Of a stretch of DNA of 64,000 bases, positions 25,613-34,340 are shown piece after piece. The stretch covers positions 2,108,001 to 2,172,000 of the forward strand of contig AP025583.1 of assembly GCA_022846095.1 (NCBI GenBank), given 5' to 3'. The notes under the pieces were generated by a model, which was not told the origin of the DNA, did no database searches, and worked only from the letters and a program-made list of their open reading frames with translations. A program made the position numbers and the translations under genes. This stretch comes from Oscillospiraceae bacterium (GTDB taxonomy: Bacteria; Bacillota; Clostridia; Oscillospirales; Oscillospiraceae). The first letter of the stretch is position 1. Each line of letters begins with the position of its first letter.

Positions 25613-26059
25613 TTAAGCCAGGCAGAGCACCTCAAATTCCTCGCAGACCACCGGCATGTCGTCCGACAGCTCCTGGCTTATTTCGGCCAGCTCCTGCGAA
25701 AAAGCCTTTCTGTGCGCCTCGCGCCAGTAGCGCAGGCTCCGGTCGCCCTCACCCTCCTTGTAGGCCTGCTCCTCGCCCACCTCCAGGAAGGGCACCACCG
25801 TGACCTTGGTGGTCCGAATCACGCAGACGGCCTCCCCGTTGGTCTTGCAGATAAGGCCCAGATCCCCGGGCTTGGGCAGATCGCACTGCTCATACTCGTA
25901 GAACGGGTAGGCGGAGGCGGTGGCGGTTTTCGTCCCGGCCGCCGTCAGCTCGGCCAGCAGATCCGGCGTGTCGCTGCCGTAGCACCACGCCTCGTAGGGC
26001 GCATCCTGAAAGGCGGGGTTCGCCTGGGTAAATTTAGTCCATAATTCCTGTTCCGTCAT
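25613..26059 (-). CDS. ASCH domain protein
   Basis: This 148-residue protein has the ASCH/PUA-like fold signature: the N-terminal AWCYGSDTPDLLAELTAAGTKTATAS, the PGDLGLICKTNGEAVCVIRTTKV core and the C-terminal E-rich SDDMPVVCEEFEVL. ASCH proteins bind RNA or act on modified nucleosides (YqfB hydrolyses N4-acetylcytidine). The exact activity is not known here. It lies after rarA with a decayed fragment between. Confidence 0.82.
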   Translation of the reverse strand: MTEQELWTKFTQANPAFQDAPYEAWCYGSDTPDLLAELTAAGTKTATASAYPFYEYEQCDLPKPGDLGLICKTNGEAVCVIRTTKVTVVPFLEVGEEQAYKEGEGDRSLRYWREAHRKAFSQELAEISQELSDDMPVVCEEFEVLCLA

Positions 26060-26089
26060 GATATTCCCTCATTTTTTCCCTGTTTCAAT

Positions 26090-26194
26090 TCATAGGACGG
26101 GTGGTACAACCCTGTAGGCCCGTAGAGGTTCCGCCCGATGTACGTGGCCGTAGCGGATGACGGCCCGCGCCCCCTCCGTGGCGTAGCCCAGGCC
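26090..26194 (-). pseudogene. Remnant of a GNAT acetyltransferase gene
   Basis: Read on the complement, directly after the rarA stop and in the same frame, the sequence encodes GLGYATEGARAVIRYG. This is the acetyl-CoA loop and following helix of RimJ-type GNAT enzymes. After about 16 residues the similarity stops and a stop codon follows at 26090. The rest of the gene is missing. No ribosome site or start is seen. Confidence 0.55.
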
Positions 26195-27466
26195 CTAACT
26201 CTCTCCGCCCTTGATCTCGTCCCAGTAGCGCTTGGCGGCCTGTTCATTTTTATTTTCGCCGTACTCGTAGTAGCGCGCATCCTTGATGGGGTCGGGCAGG
26301 TACTGCTGCGCCACGTAGTGGTGGGGGAAGCTGTGGGGGTACTGGTAGCCCTGCTCCCGCTCCTGCCCCGCCGAGTCGGCGTGGACGTTCTGCAGGTGCC
26401 GGGGGATGTCCCCGGTCTTCCCCTTCTTCACGTCGGCCATGGCGCGCTCAATGCCCACGTTGGCGGAGTTGGACTTAGGGGCGGTGGCCATCAGGACCAC
26501 CGCCTGTGCCAGGGGGATCTGTGCCTCCGGCAGGCCCAGCATGTTGGCCGCGTCGATGCAGCTCTTGACGATGGTTACCGCCTGGGGGTAGGCCAGCCCC
26601 ACGTCCTCCGAGGCCATGACCATCAGCCGCCGGCAGGCGGAGAGCATATCCCCCGCCTCCAGCAGGCGGGCCAGGTAGTGCAGCCCCGCGTCCGGGTCGG
26701 AGCCCCGGATGGATTTCTGGAGGGCGGAGAGGATGTCGTAGTGGTCGTCCCCCTCCCTGTCGTACCGCATGGCGGAGCGCTGGGCGGCCATGCCCGCGTC
26801 CTCCAGGGTGACAAGGCGTTTACCTTGCTCCACCTTGGCGGAGTTGAGCAGCAGCTCGATGGCGTTCATAGCCTTGCGCACGTCTCCGCCGCAGGCGGAG
26901 GCGATGTGCTCCATGACCCCCGCCTCGCACACGGCCTCCTCCCCCATGCGCGCCTCCATCAGGCGCACCCCCCGCTCCACGGCGGGCAGCACGTCCTCGG
27001 CGGTGAGGGGCTTGAACTCGAACACGCTGGCCCGGGAGAGCACGGCGTTGTACACGTAGAAATAGGGGTTCTCCGTGGTGGAGGCGATCAGGGTGATCTT
27101 CCCGTTCTCCATGAATTCCAGCAGGGACTGCTGCTGCTTTTTGTTAAAATACTGGATCTCGTCCAGATACAGCAGCACCCCGTCGGGGGCCAGCATGGTG
27201 CCGATGTCCCCGATGATGCTCTTGATGTCTGAGATGGAGGCCGTGGTGGCGTTGAGCCGGTGCAGGGGCCGGTTGGTGCGCTTTGCGATGATGTTGGCCA
27301 CCGTGGTTTTCCCCGTGCCGGAGGGTCCGTAAAAAATGAGGTTGGGGATGCTCCCCCCCTCGATAATCCGGCGCAACAGGCCGTTTTTTCCTAAAATGTG
27401 GGACTGGCCCACCACCTCGTCCAGGCTTTCGGGCCGCACTTCATCCGCCAAAGGCCGGTATGCCAT
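26195..27466 (-). CDS. rarA: Replication-associated recombination protein RarA/MgsA
   Basis: RarA is an AAA+ ATPase of the clamp-loader group that acts at stalled forks. The 423-residue protein starts MAYRPLADEVRPESLDEVVGQ, has Walker A FYGPSGTGKTTVAN, Walker B GVLLYLDEIQYF and sensor 1 LIASTTENPYF. The C-terminal half is the MgsA tetramerisation region (LARLLEAGDMLSACRRLMVMASEDVGLA, then HVGIERAM-like NVGIERAMADV). It follows the DUF2500 gene by 20 nt and is probably cotranscribed. Confidence 0.95.
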   Translation of the reverse strand: MAYRPLADEVRPESLDEVVGQSHILGKNGLLRRIIEGGSIPNLIFYGPSGTGKTTVANIIAKRTNRPLHRLNATTASISDIKSIIGDIGTMLAPDGVLLYLDEIQYFNKKQQQSLLEFMENGKITLIASTTENPYFYVYNAVLSRASVFEFKPLTAEDVLPAVERGVRLMEARMGEEAVCEAGVMEHIASACGGDVRKAMNAIELLLNSAKVEQGKRLVTLEDAGMAAQRSAMRYDREGDDHYDILSALQKSIRGSDPDAGLHYLARLLEAGDMLSACRRLMVMASEDVGLAYPQAVTIVKSCIDAANMLGLPEAQIPLAQAVVLMATAPKSNSANVGIERAMADVKKGKTGDIPRHLQNVHADSAGQEREQGYQYPHSFPHHYVAQQYLPDPIKDARYYEYGENKNEQAAKRYWDEIKGGES

Positions 27467-27486
27467 GGCCTTGGCCCCCTTTCTTC

Positions 27487-27861
27487 CTACGTTTGCCGCT
27501 CAAACCCCTGGTAGCGGGTGCCCTGGAAGGTCAGCCTTCCCCGGTCCCCCTCCACCAGCATTCCGTACTCCCTGTCGGGCACGTGCAGCTCTATGCGGTC
27601 CCCGCTCTCCACCTGGAAGGTGGCGTAGTAGGTGGTACTGGTGCTGTAGTGATCCATGCCGTTGGCGTCGTGGTGGCTGTCATGGCTGACGTCGGCCCGC
27701 TTGGCCACCACCTCGGCCTCCACCGTGAGCACCGGGGACTCGTTGTTGCTGTGCCACTGGGACAGACCGCGCACCACAGTGATCAAAATCATGACCACAA
27801 TGACGCCGAAAATAAGGAAAAACATTATGGGGAACACGGTTTCCATCATTCCAAAGCCCAT
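27487..27861 (-). CDS. DUF2500 family membrane protein
   Basis: The 124-residue protein has one N-terminal span (FPIMFFLIFGVIVVMILITVV) and a soluble beta-rich tail: EAEVVAKRADVSHDSHHD, YYATFQVESGDRIELHVPDREYGMLVEGDRGRLTFQGTRYQGF. The pattern from EVVAKR to GRLTFQGTRY is that of DUF2500, whose function is unknown. The ATG follows GGAGGG by about 8 nt. It is upstream of rarA in one likely operon. Confidence 0.85.
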   Translation of the reverse strand: MGFGMMETVFPIMFFLIFGVIVVMILITVVRGLSQWHSNNESPVLTVEAEVVAKRADVSHDSHHDANGMDHYSTSTTYYATFQVESGDRIELHVPDREYGMLVEGDRGRLTFQGTRYQGFERQT

Positions 27862-27892
27862 ACTTCACGCCCTCCAGTCTGTATGCAGTATT

Positions 27893-27909
27893 ATTGTAAC
27901 AGATGTTCG
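27893..27909 (-). promoter_or_regulatory. Possible LexA-type box over the DUF2500-rarA promoter
   Basis: On the complement, CGAACATCTGTTAC resembles the Gram-positive LexA box (GAAC-N4-GTTC core with one mismatch) and overlaps the -10 TACAAT (27893-27898). A -35 TTACGA lies 16 nt upstream. SOS control would suit rarA, but the match is imperfect. Confidence 0.4.
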
Positions 27910-28018
27910 AATATTCGTAAAGCCCCTCCTTAATAAGCAAACGTTTTAACGGGGCGTTTCGTGACAGGAGAAGTCAAAGATGTGGAACTAATGCAGGGCT
28001 TTGGCGGATCAGGCGGGA

Positions 28019-28085
28019 GATGGGGGACGGGCGATTCGTGAATCGCCCCTACGGGCTTGGAGCAGCGGGCCGATGTGGGCATCGG
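28019..28085 (+). repeat. Dispersed intergenic repeat, family A (long copy)
   Basis: Near-identical, in the same orientation, to 5815-5881 (only a few differences over 67 nt). It includes the inverted repeat around TTCGTGAA. Confidence 0.85.
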
Positions 28086-28107
28086 CCCCTACGCTACGGG
28101 GATGGGA

Positions 28108-28167
28108 CGGATTGCCACAGGCCTGCGGCCCTCGCAATGACGTAGGGCGGGGGCTTGCCCCCGCCGC
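28108..28167 (+). repeat. Dispersed repeats, families C (reverse) and D
   Basis: GGATTGCCAC...CTCGCAATGAC (28108-28141) is the reverse complement of the family C unit at 49966 and 57586. It is followed by the self-complementary family D unit GGCGGGGGCTTGCCCCCGCC (about 28142-28167), which recurs at 40273-40297. No gene is seen in the rest of the 27910-28229 gap. Confidence 0.75.
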
Positions 28168-28229
28168 CACTTGTTCGCCTTATCCGCCTGAGCTGCGCCT
28201 TAATTAACAACAGCTTTTCGATAAGTTAA

Positions 28230-28255
28230 GAGGGCGGCGCGGGTGCGCCGCCCTC
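28230..28255 (-). terminator. Hairpin after glyA
   Basis: GAGGGCGGCGC, GGGT loop and complement, 15 nt beyond the glyA stop. The T tract is poor on the minus strand. Confidence 0.6.
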
Positions 28256-28269
28256 TTCTATCAGGCTTG

Positions 28270-29511
28270 TTAATCGTAGAGGGGGTATTTTGCGGTCAGC
28301 TCCGCCACGTCCGCGCGGATCTCGTCGGCCCGGCCCTCGAACTCGGTGGCGGTCTTCCAGATAAGCCTGCCGATGACCTCCATGTCCTCCTCCCGGAAGC
28401 CCCGGGTGGTGGCGGCGGGGGTGCCCACCCGGATGCCGCTGGTGACGAAGGGCTTCTCTGGGTCGTTGGGGATGGCGTTCTTGTTGACCGTGATGTGCAC
28501 CTCGTCCAGGCGGTGCTCCAGCTCCTTGCCGGTCACCCCCGCCTTACGCAGATCCACCAGCATCAGGTGGTTGTCGGTGCCGCCGGAAACCAGATCGAAG
28601 CCGCAGCGCGTGAGGGAGTGGGCCAGGGCGGAGGCGTTTTTCAGAATCTGCTCCTGGTAGGCCTTGAACTCGGGCTTGAGGGCCTCGCCCAGGGCCACCG
28701 CCTTGGCGGCGATGATGTGCTCCAGGGGGCCGCCCTGGCTGCCGGGGAAGATGGCCGAGTCGATCTTCTTGGCCAGCTCCGCCTTGCAGAGGATCATGCC
28801 GCCCCGGGGGCCGCGCAGGGTCTTGTGGGTGGTGGTGGTGACCACGTCGGCGTAGGGCACCGGGCTGGGATGCAGCCCCACCGCCACCAGGCCTGCGATA
28901 TGGGCCATATCCACGAAGAGATAGGCCCCCACCTCTTTGGCGATGTCGCCAAAAACCTTGAAGTCGATGATCCGGGGGTAGGCGGAGGCGCCCGCGATAA
29001 TCATTTTGGGCTTATGCCTGCGCGCCAGGTCCCGCACCTGGTCGTAGTCGATATATCCCTCGCCGTTGAGGCCGTAGGCCACCATATTGTAGTTTTTGCC
29101 GGAGAAGTTCACGGGGCTGCCGTGGGTCAGGTGGCCGCCGTTGGCCAGATCCATGCCCAGCACGGTGTCCCCGTGCTCGCACAGGGCCTGGTAGACGGCA
29201 AAGTTGGCGGAGGCGCCGCTGTGGGGCTGGACGTTGGCGTGGTCGGCTCCGAAGAGCGCGCAGGCTCGGTCGCGTGCAATATTCTCCACCACGTCCACGC
29301 ATTGGCAGCCGCCGTAGTAGCGTTTTCCGGGATAGCCCTCGGCGTACTTGTTGGTGAGCACCGACCCCGCCGCGGCCAGTACCGCCTCGCTTACGAAGTT
29401 TTCAGACGCGATAAGCTCGATATTGCGCCGCTGGCGGTCGTATTCCGCCCGGATCGCCTGGCCCACGTCGGGGTCGTGCGCGGCAATGTAGTCCATAATT
29501 TCGTTGACCAT
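28270..29511 (-). CDS. glyA: Serine hydroxymethyltransferase GlyA
   Basis: GlyA interconverts serine and glycine and loads one-carbon units on tetrahydrofolate. The 413-residue protein starts at 29511 ([17 protein letters not shown]), after GGAGGGA. Signatures: [29 protein letters not shown], the PLP-lysine region [15 protein letters not shown] and the C-terminal [17 protein letters not shown] glycine supply links it in principle to the reductase genes at 51-54 kb and to folD at 58 kb, but they are far apart. Confidence 0.97.
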   Translation of the reverse strand: MVNEIMDYIAAHDPDVGQAIRAEYDRQRRNIELIASENFVSEAVLAAAGSVLTNKYAEGYPGKRYYGGCQCVDVVENIARDRACALFGADHANVQPHSGASANFAVYQALCEHGDTVLGMDLANGGHLTHGSPVNFSGKNYNMVAYGLNGEGYIDYDQVRDLARRHKPKMIIAGASAYPRIIDFKVFGDIAKEVGAYLFVDMAHIAGLVAVGLHPSPVPYADVVTTTTHKTLRGPRGGMILCKAELAKKIDSAIFPGSQGGPLEHIIAAKAVALGEALKPEFKAYQEQILKNASALAHSLTRCGFDLVSGGTDNHLMLVDLRKAGVTGKELEHRLDEVHITVNKNAIPNDPEKPFVTSGIRVGTPAATTRGFREEDMEVIGRLIWKTATEFEGRADEIRADVAELTAKYPLYD

Positions 29512-29560
29512 TTTGTCGTCCCTCCGCCTTTTTGGTATTTGAAGTGTGGCCTCTGAACTG

Positions 29561-29589
29561 ATTATACCGAATTGCGGGCGGGAATACAA
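29561..29589 (-). promoter_or_regulatory. Promoter of glyA
   Basis: On the complement TTGTAT (29584-29589), 17 nt, TATAAT (29561-29566). Confidence 0.75.
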
Positions 29590-29633
29590 CCGGGGCAGGC
29601 GGAAAAAACCAGGTCGTTTTTTCCCGCGGTTTG

Positions 29634-29642
29634 TGGTACAAT
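29634..29642 (+). promoter_or_regulatory. Extended -10 promoter of nth
   Basis: TGGTACAAT (TG, one base, TACAAT) lies 30 nt before the nth start. The -35 region is weak. Confidence 0.5.
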
Positions 29643-29671
29643 GGCGAAAACAAGGTTCAGAGGTGACTATT

Positions 29672-30310
29672 ATGAAGAAAAAAGCCGACGTATCGGCCAT
29701 CGTGGCGGAATTGAAAAGGCTCTATCCCGACGCGGTCTGCTCGCTGGAGTACGAGAAGGACTATGAGCTGCTCTTCTCCACCCGCCTGGCCGCCCAGTGT
29801 ACCGACGAGCGGGTGAACAAGGTGACGCCCGCCCTCTTTGCCCGCTTCCCCACCCTGGAGGCGCTGGCCGCGGCCGACGTGAGCGAGGTGGAGGAGTTCA
29901 TCCACTCCACCGGCTTTTTCCGGGCCAAGGCCCGTGACATCGTGGCCGCCTCCAAGATGCTGGTGGAGGAGTACGGCGGCAGGGTGCCCGACAATATGGA
30001 GGATCTGCTGAAGCTGCCCGGCGTGGGCCGCAAGACCGCCAACCTGGTGCTGGGCGACATCTACAACACCCCCGGCGTGGTGGTGGCGGACACCCACTGC
30101 ATCCGGCTGTCCGGCCGCCTGGGGCTCACGGACGGCTCCAAGGACCCGGCCAAGGTGGAGGCCCAGCTGCGCAAGATCCTGCCCGCCGAGGAGTCCAATA
30201 ACTTCTGCCACCGGCTGGTGCTCCACGGCCGGGCGGTGTGCATGGCCCGTGGGCCTGAGTGCGAAGGCTGCACCCTGCGCCCCTGGTGCGACTTCTACAA
30301 CAAGGGGTAG
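29672..30310 (+). CDS. nth: Endonuclease III (DNA glycosylase/AP lyase)
   Basis: Nth removes oxidised pyrimidines from DNA and nicks the abasic site. The ATG at 29672 has AGAGGTG upstream. The 212-residue protein carries the helix-hairpin-helix with catalytic Lys ([17 protein letters not shown]), the catalytic Asp ([10 protein letters not shown]) and a C-terminal [4Fe-4S] site with the standard CX6CX2CX5C spacing ([17 protein letters not shown]). It is first in a three-gene run with the TIM-barrel and UbiA genes. Confidence 0.96.
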   Translation: MKKKADVSAIVAELKRLYPDAVCSLEYEKDYELLFSTRLAAQCTDERVNKVTPALFARFPTLEALAAADVSEVEEFIHSTGFFRAKARDIVAASKMLVEEYGGRVPDNMEDLLKLPGVGRKTANLVLGDIYNTPGVVVADTHCIRLSGRLGLTDGSKDPAKVEAQLRKILPAEESNNFCHRLVLHGRAVCMARGPECEGCTLRPWCDFYNKG

Positions 30311-30315
30311 CCGCC

Positions 30316-31113
30316 GTGAAGCTGGGTATGCCCACCCTGCTGGAGCAGGCGGGGCCGGAGGAGGCCGCCGCCCTGTGCGCGGAGCTGGGCCTGGATTTTG
30401 TAGAGCTGAATATGAACCTGCCCCAGTACCAGCTCCCCGCCCTGGCGCGGACGGAGGCGCTGACGCGGCTGGCGGAGCGCTTCGGCATCTTTTACACCAT
30501 CCACCTGGACGAGAATCTGAACGTGTGCGATTTTAACCCCGCCGTGGCGGACGCCTGGCTGGAGACGGCGCGGGGCGCCCTCCGCTGCGCCGCCGCCCTG
30601 GGCGCGCCCCTGGTCAACCTGCATATGAATCCCGGCGTGCACTTCACCCTGCCCGATGGCAAGGTGTGGCTCTTTGACCGCTGCCGGGATCACTACCTGG
30701 GCCGCCTGGAGCGGTTCCGGGCGCTGTGCCGGGCGGAGATCGGGGGCAGCGGCGTGCGGGTGTGCGTGGAGAACACGGACGGCTGGATGCCCTTTGAGCG
30801 CCGGGGCGTGGAGCTGCTGCTGGACAGCCCCGACTTTGCCCTCACCTGGGACGTGGGCCACTCCTGGTCCGCCGGGAGCGGGGACGAGGCCTTCCTCCTC
30901 TCCCACCGGGACCGGCTGGCCCACTTCCACCTCCACGACGCGTCGGGGGCTAAAAACCACCTGGCTCTGGGGGACGGAGAGATGGGCCCCGCCCTGGGCG
31001 AAAAAATCGCCCTGGCCGGGGCGCTGGGCTGTACCTGCGTGCTGGAGGCCAAAACGGCGGACGCGCTGCGCCGCAGCGCGGACTGGTTGAGAAATGGGGT
31101 AGGCGTATGTTAA
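30316..31113 (+). CDS. TIM-barrel protein of the sugar isomerase/AP endonuclease 2 family
   Basis: The start is a GTG at 30316 (product KLGMPTLLEQAG), with AAGGGG upstream. The 265-residue protein follows the xylose isomerase-like barrel pattern, with metal-site candidates in ELNMNLPQY, YTIHLDENLNV, VNLHMNPGVH, CVENTDGW, TWDVGHSW, HFHLHDASG and the C-terminal LEAKT. The family includes sugar-phosphate epimerases and endonuclease IV. Proximity to nth hints at repair, but the substrate is not known. Its stop overlaps the UbiA start by 7 nt. Confidence 0.75.
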   Translation: MKLGMPTLLEQAGPEEAAALCAELGLDFVELNMNLPQYQLPALARTEALTRLAERFGIFYTIHLDENLNVCDFNPAVADAWLETARGALRCAAALGAPLVNLHMNPGVHFTLPDGKVWLFDRCRDHYLGRLERFRALCRAEIGGSGVRVCVENTDGWMPFERRGVELLLDSPDFALTWDVGHSWSAGSGDEAFLLSHRDRLAHFHLHDASGAKNHLALGDGEMGPALGEKIALAGALGCTCVLEAKTADALRRSADWLRNGVGVC

Positions 31114-32003
31114 AGGGCTTCCTGCAGTTTGTTGAGATCCGCACCAAAATCACCAGCCTTTTTACCTTCCTGCTGGGGCTGGCGTGGATGTTCTCCCGCG
31201 GCCAGCCCATCCGCTGGGACAGGACGGCCGTATTCTTCGCCTCCATGTTCCTGTTCGACCTGACCACCACCGCCATCAATAACTATATCGACACCCGCAC
31301 CAACGGCCAGGCGCTCCCCTTTCGGCGGGGCGCGGCCCTGGCCGTCCTCCTGGTCCTGTTTGCCGTCAGCGCCGCGCTGGGGGTCGCGCTGGCTCTGATG
31401 ACCGACGTGGTGGTCTTCCTCGTGGGGGGCGTGTGCTTCCTGTGCGGGGTGTTCTATACCTGGGGGCCTCTCCCCATCTCCCGGATGCCCCTGGGCGAGA
31501 TCTTTTCCGGCCTCTTCTACGGTCTGCTGATCCCCTTCCTGCTGCTCTATATCAACCTGCCGGAGGGCACCTACCTGGCCCTGGGGCTGTCCGGCTCCAC
31601 CCTCACGCTCTCCCTGCAGCTGTGGCCGCTGCTCCAGCTCCTGCTGCTCTCCGCCGCCCCGGCCTGCGCCACCGCCAATATCATGCTGGCCAACAACATC
31701 TGCGACCTGGAGCGGGACGTTGCCGTTAAACGCTACACCCTGCCCTACTATCTGGGCCGTAAGGGCGGCCTGCGCCTGTTCGCCCTGCTCTACTACGCCG
31801 TCTATGCGGCGGGGGCCGCCATGCTGCTGCTGCGCATGGTCTCCCCGCTCTACCTGCTCTTTTTCCTGACCCTGATCCCCGTACAGCGGAACATCGGCCG
31901 CTTTTTCAGCGTCCAGGACAAGGGGAGCACCTTCGGCTGCTCCATCCAGAATTTCCTGATCGTCATGGCCGCCGACGTGCTGCTGGTACTGCTCTCCAGA
32001 TAA
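31107..32003 (+). CDS. UbiA-family prenyltransferase
   Basis: This 298-residue membrane protein has about eight to nine spans and the two metal-prenyl-diphosphate motifs: NNYIDTRTN near residue 60 and NNICDLERDVAVKRYT near 195. It looks closest to MenA-like members, which prenylate an aromatic ring for quinone synthesis. No other men gene is nearby, so the acceptor is open. It is translationally coupled to the TIM-barrel gene. Confidence 0.82.
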   Translation: MLKGFLQFVEIRTKITSLFTFLLGLAWMFSRGQPIRWDRTAVFFASMFLFDLTTTAINNYIDTRTNGQALPFRRGAALAVLLVLFAVSAALGVALALMTDVVVFLVGGVCFLCGVFYTWGPLPISRMPLGEIFSGLFYGLLIPFLLLYINLPEGTYLALGLSGSTLTLSLQLWPLLQLLLLSAAPACATANIMLANNICDLERDVAVKRYTLPYYLGRKGGLRLFALLYYAVYAAGAAMLLLRMVSPLYLLFFLTLIPVQRNIGRFFSVQDKGSTFGCSIQNFLIVMAADVLLVLLSR

Positions 32004-32008
32004 AATTG

Positions 32009-32064
32009 AAGCAAACAAACGTGGGAAAGCATATCTGTGCTTTCCCACGTTTGTTTGCTTTTCA
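32009..32064 (+). terminator. Long perfect hairpin between UbiA and MATE genes
   Basis: A 23-bp perfect stem (AAGCAAACAAACGTGGGAAA and beyond) with a 6-nt loop ends in CTTTTC. It lies between convergent genes and should terminate both. Confidence 0.88.
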
Positions 32065-32129
32065 CATCTTTTTCAAGTAAAGCTCATGCCGGCATCCCCG
32101 GGCGAGGAAGCCTGATGTTCTACCTGGGC

Positions 32130-33521
32130 TTATTCCGGCAGAGCCTCGCCTGTCTGCTGCGCCGTGACCACGCACTTGTCCTTCCAGCGGCCGCGGACGT
32201 AGACCACCAGGGTAATCGCAAGGCCGATCAGCCAGCCGATCAGGTAGGACCAGTAGATATTGTCCGGCCCGAAGGCGGCGCACAGCAGGTAGGCCGCGGG
32301 CACACGGGCCGCCCACAGGGAGATGATGGAGGAGATCATGGGCACCATGGTGGCCCCCGCGCCCCGCAGCACGCCGTTGAGCACGAAGTGGACGGCCAGC
32401 ACGAACATGGGACCCAGCACCCGCAGCAGATAGGCCTCCCCCGCCCGGATGACCTCCGGCTCCTGGTTGAACAGGGAGAGCAGCGGCACCCGCAGCGGGA
32501 GTACGATGGCGGTGATGACGATACAGGTGGCGGTGCCCACCAGCAGGCAGCTGCGCACCCCCTTCTGCACCCGGTCCATCCGCCCCGCGCCCAGGTTCTG
32601 GCCCACGTAGGTGGTGATGGCGGCGGCGAAGGACTGGATGGGCATAAAGGCGAAGGAGTCGATCTTGTTGGCAGCGGCAAATCCCGCGATAAAGGCGGTG
32701 CCCTGGACGTTAATCAGGGCCTGCATAAACAGGATGGCCACCGAGAACTGGCACTGCTGGATGCCGGAGGGCACGCCCAGCCGGACCACCTGCCTGAGCA
32801 GGTATTTATCGATTTTAATTTGGAAAAAGCGGATATGGATAAAGTCGTACTTCTTGTTGATGTAAAAGATGCCGAAAATCCAGGAGCAGAACTGGGCCAG
32901 GATGGTGGCCAGGGCCACGCCGAACACCCCCAGCTGAAAGACGAGGACAAAGACCAGGTCCAGGATGATGTTCATCACCGAGGCGATGGCCAGGAAGATA
33001 AGGGGGGTCTTGCTGTCCCCCAGGCCCTGCATAATGCCCGCGTTCACGTTGTAGCCCAGCCCGCCGATGATGCCCGCGAAGACGGTGAGGCAATAAATTC
33101 GGGCCTCCGGGTACACATCGGCGTTGACCTTTGTAATATGGAGCAGGGGCGTTGTGATCAGCAGCCCCAGCAGGGTCAGGGGGATGAAGATAATCAGCAG
33201 CGCCGAGTAGATGGTGTTCACCGTGCGCTTCACCGCGTCCCGGTCCCCCGCCCCGATATACTGGGCGATGATGACGGTGGCGCCCATGCCCAGGCCGATG
33301 AACAGGGACGAGAGCATGAAAATCAGCGGGAAGCCCGTGCTGACGGCGGCCAGGGCGGTGGAGCCCACGAAATTGCCCACCACGATGCTGTCCACCATGT
33401 TGTAGAGCTGCTGGAGCACGTTGCCCAGCAGCAGCGGCAGGGAAAACGCCACAATCAGCCGCGTGGGGCTGCCCTGGGTCATGTCGATGGCCCCGTGTGA
33501 CTGCCTCTTGATCTCACTCAT
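32130..33521 (-). CDS. MATE-family efflux transporter
   Basis: The 463-residue membrane protein has the MATE/NorM layout: two bundles of six spans, opening MTQGSPTRLIVAFSLPLLLGNVLQQLYNMVDSIVVGNFVG, with the repeated QNLGAG/QYIGAG segments (IIAQYIGAGDR, YVGQNLGAGRM). MATE pumps expel cationic drugs or metabolites against Na+ or H+. It is last in an operon coaX-phosphodiesterase-MATE read leftward (order phosphodiesterase, coaX, MATE). Confidence 0.93.
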   Translation of the reverse strand: MSEIKRQSHGAIDMTQGSPTRLIVAFSLPLLLGNVLQQLYNMVDSIVVGNFVGSTALAAVSTGFPLIFMLSSLFIGLGMGATVIIAQYIGAGDRDAVKRTVNTIYSALLIIFIPLTLLGLLITTPLLHITKVNADVYPEARIYCLTVFAGIIGGLGYNVNAGIMQGLGDSKTPLIFLAIASVMNIILDLVFVLVFQLGVFGVALATILAQFCSWIFGIFYINKKYDFIHIRFFQIKIDKYLLRQVVRLGVPSGIQQCQFSVAILFMQALINVQGTAFIAGFAAANKIDSFAFMPIQSFAAAITTYVGQNLGAGRMDRVQKGVRSCLLVGTATCIVITAIVLPLRVPLLSLFNQEPEVIRAGEAYLLRVLGPMFVLAVHFVLNGVLRGAGATMVPMISSIISLWAARVPAAYLLCAAFGPDNIYWSYLIGWLIGLAITLVVYVRGRWKDKCVVTAQQTGEALPE

Positions 33522-33548
33522 ACCTTACCACTTCTCTTCCTCTTGCGT

Positions 33549-34322
33549 CTAAATCCCCCGGTGCCGGTTGTAAATGATCCGCAGGCCGTCCAGAATAAGC
33601 TGGCCGTCCACGGTGTCGATCAGCTGCGTGTGCTCGGCCACCATGCGCGCCAGTCCGCCGGTGGCCACCACCCGGATGTCCGGGTAGCCCATCTCCCGCT
33701 TGGTGCGGGCGATCAGGTACTCGATGGAGCCGATGTAGCCCATCACCGCCCCCGCCTGGATCTGGCCCACGGCGGTGCAGCCCAGCACCGTGTCGGGCAC
33801 GGTGAGCTCCACCCGGGGCAGCATGGCCGCCTTCTGGAACAGCGCGTCCACCGAGATGCGCACCCCGGCGGTGATGCAGCCGCCCAGGTAGGCCCCCTCC
33901 CGGCTCACCGCGTCCACGGTGGTGGCGGTGCCGAAGTCCAGCACCACCAGGGGGGCGCCGTACTTGTGGATGGCGCCCATGCAGGCCACCGAGCGGTCGG
34001 GGCCCAGCCGCTCGTCCCCGCTGACGGCGTAGGGGAAGCCGGGGTCCACGCCGTCATCCACTATCAGCGGGGTCTTTCCCAGGTACTTGATCATGGCGCT
34101 GGAGAGGGTGTACATCACCTGGGGCACAACCGAGGCGATGATCACGTCCTCCACCCCCGCCGTGTCCAGCCCGAAGCGGCGGAAGTACTCGCACACAAAA
34201 AGGCCGATCTCGTCCGAGGTGCGGTTGGCGTCCGTTTTCAGGCGGAAGCTGCCCGCCAGCGCCCCGCCCTCAAAGATCCCGAACACCATATTGGTGTTGC
34301 CCACGTCAATTGCTACCAGCAT
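33549..34322 (-). CDS. coaX: Type III pantothenate kinase CoaX
   Basis: CoaX makes 4'-phosphopantothenate, the first step of coenzyme A synthesis. The start at 34322 (MLVAIDVGNTNMVFG) follows GGGAGGA. The 257-residue protein has the ASKHA-fold motifs DVGNTN, GPDRSVACMGA, LDFGTATTVDAVS and YLGGCITAGVRIS. It is 27 nt upstream of the MATE gene and 18 nt after the phosphodiesterase gene. Confidence 0.95.
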   Translation of the reverse strand: MLVAIDVGNTNMVFGIFEGGALAGSFRLKTDANRTSDEIGLFVCEYFRRFGLDTAGVEDVIIASVVPQVMYTLSSAMIKYLGKTPLIVDDGVDPGFPYAVSGDERLGPDRSVACMGAIHKYGAPLVVLDFGTATTVDAVSREGAYLGGCITAGVRISVDALFQKAAMLPRVELTVPDTVLGCTAVGQIQAGAVMGYIGSIEYLIARTKREMGYPDIRVVATGGLARMVAEHTQLIDTVDGQLILDGLRIIYNRHRGI

Positions 34323-34340
34323 GGAATATCCTCCCTTCAA

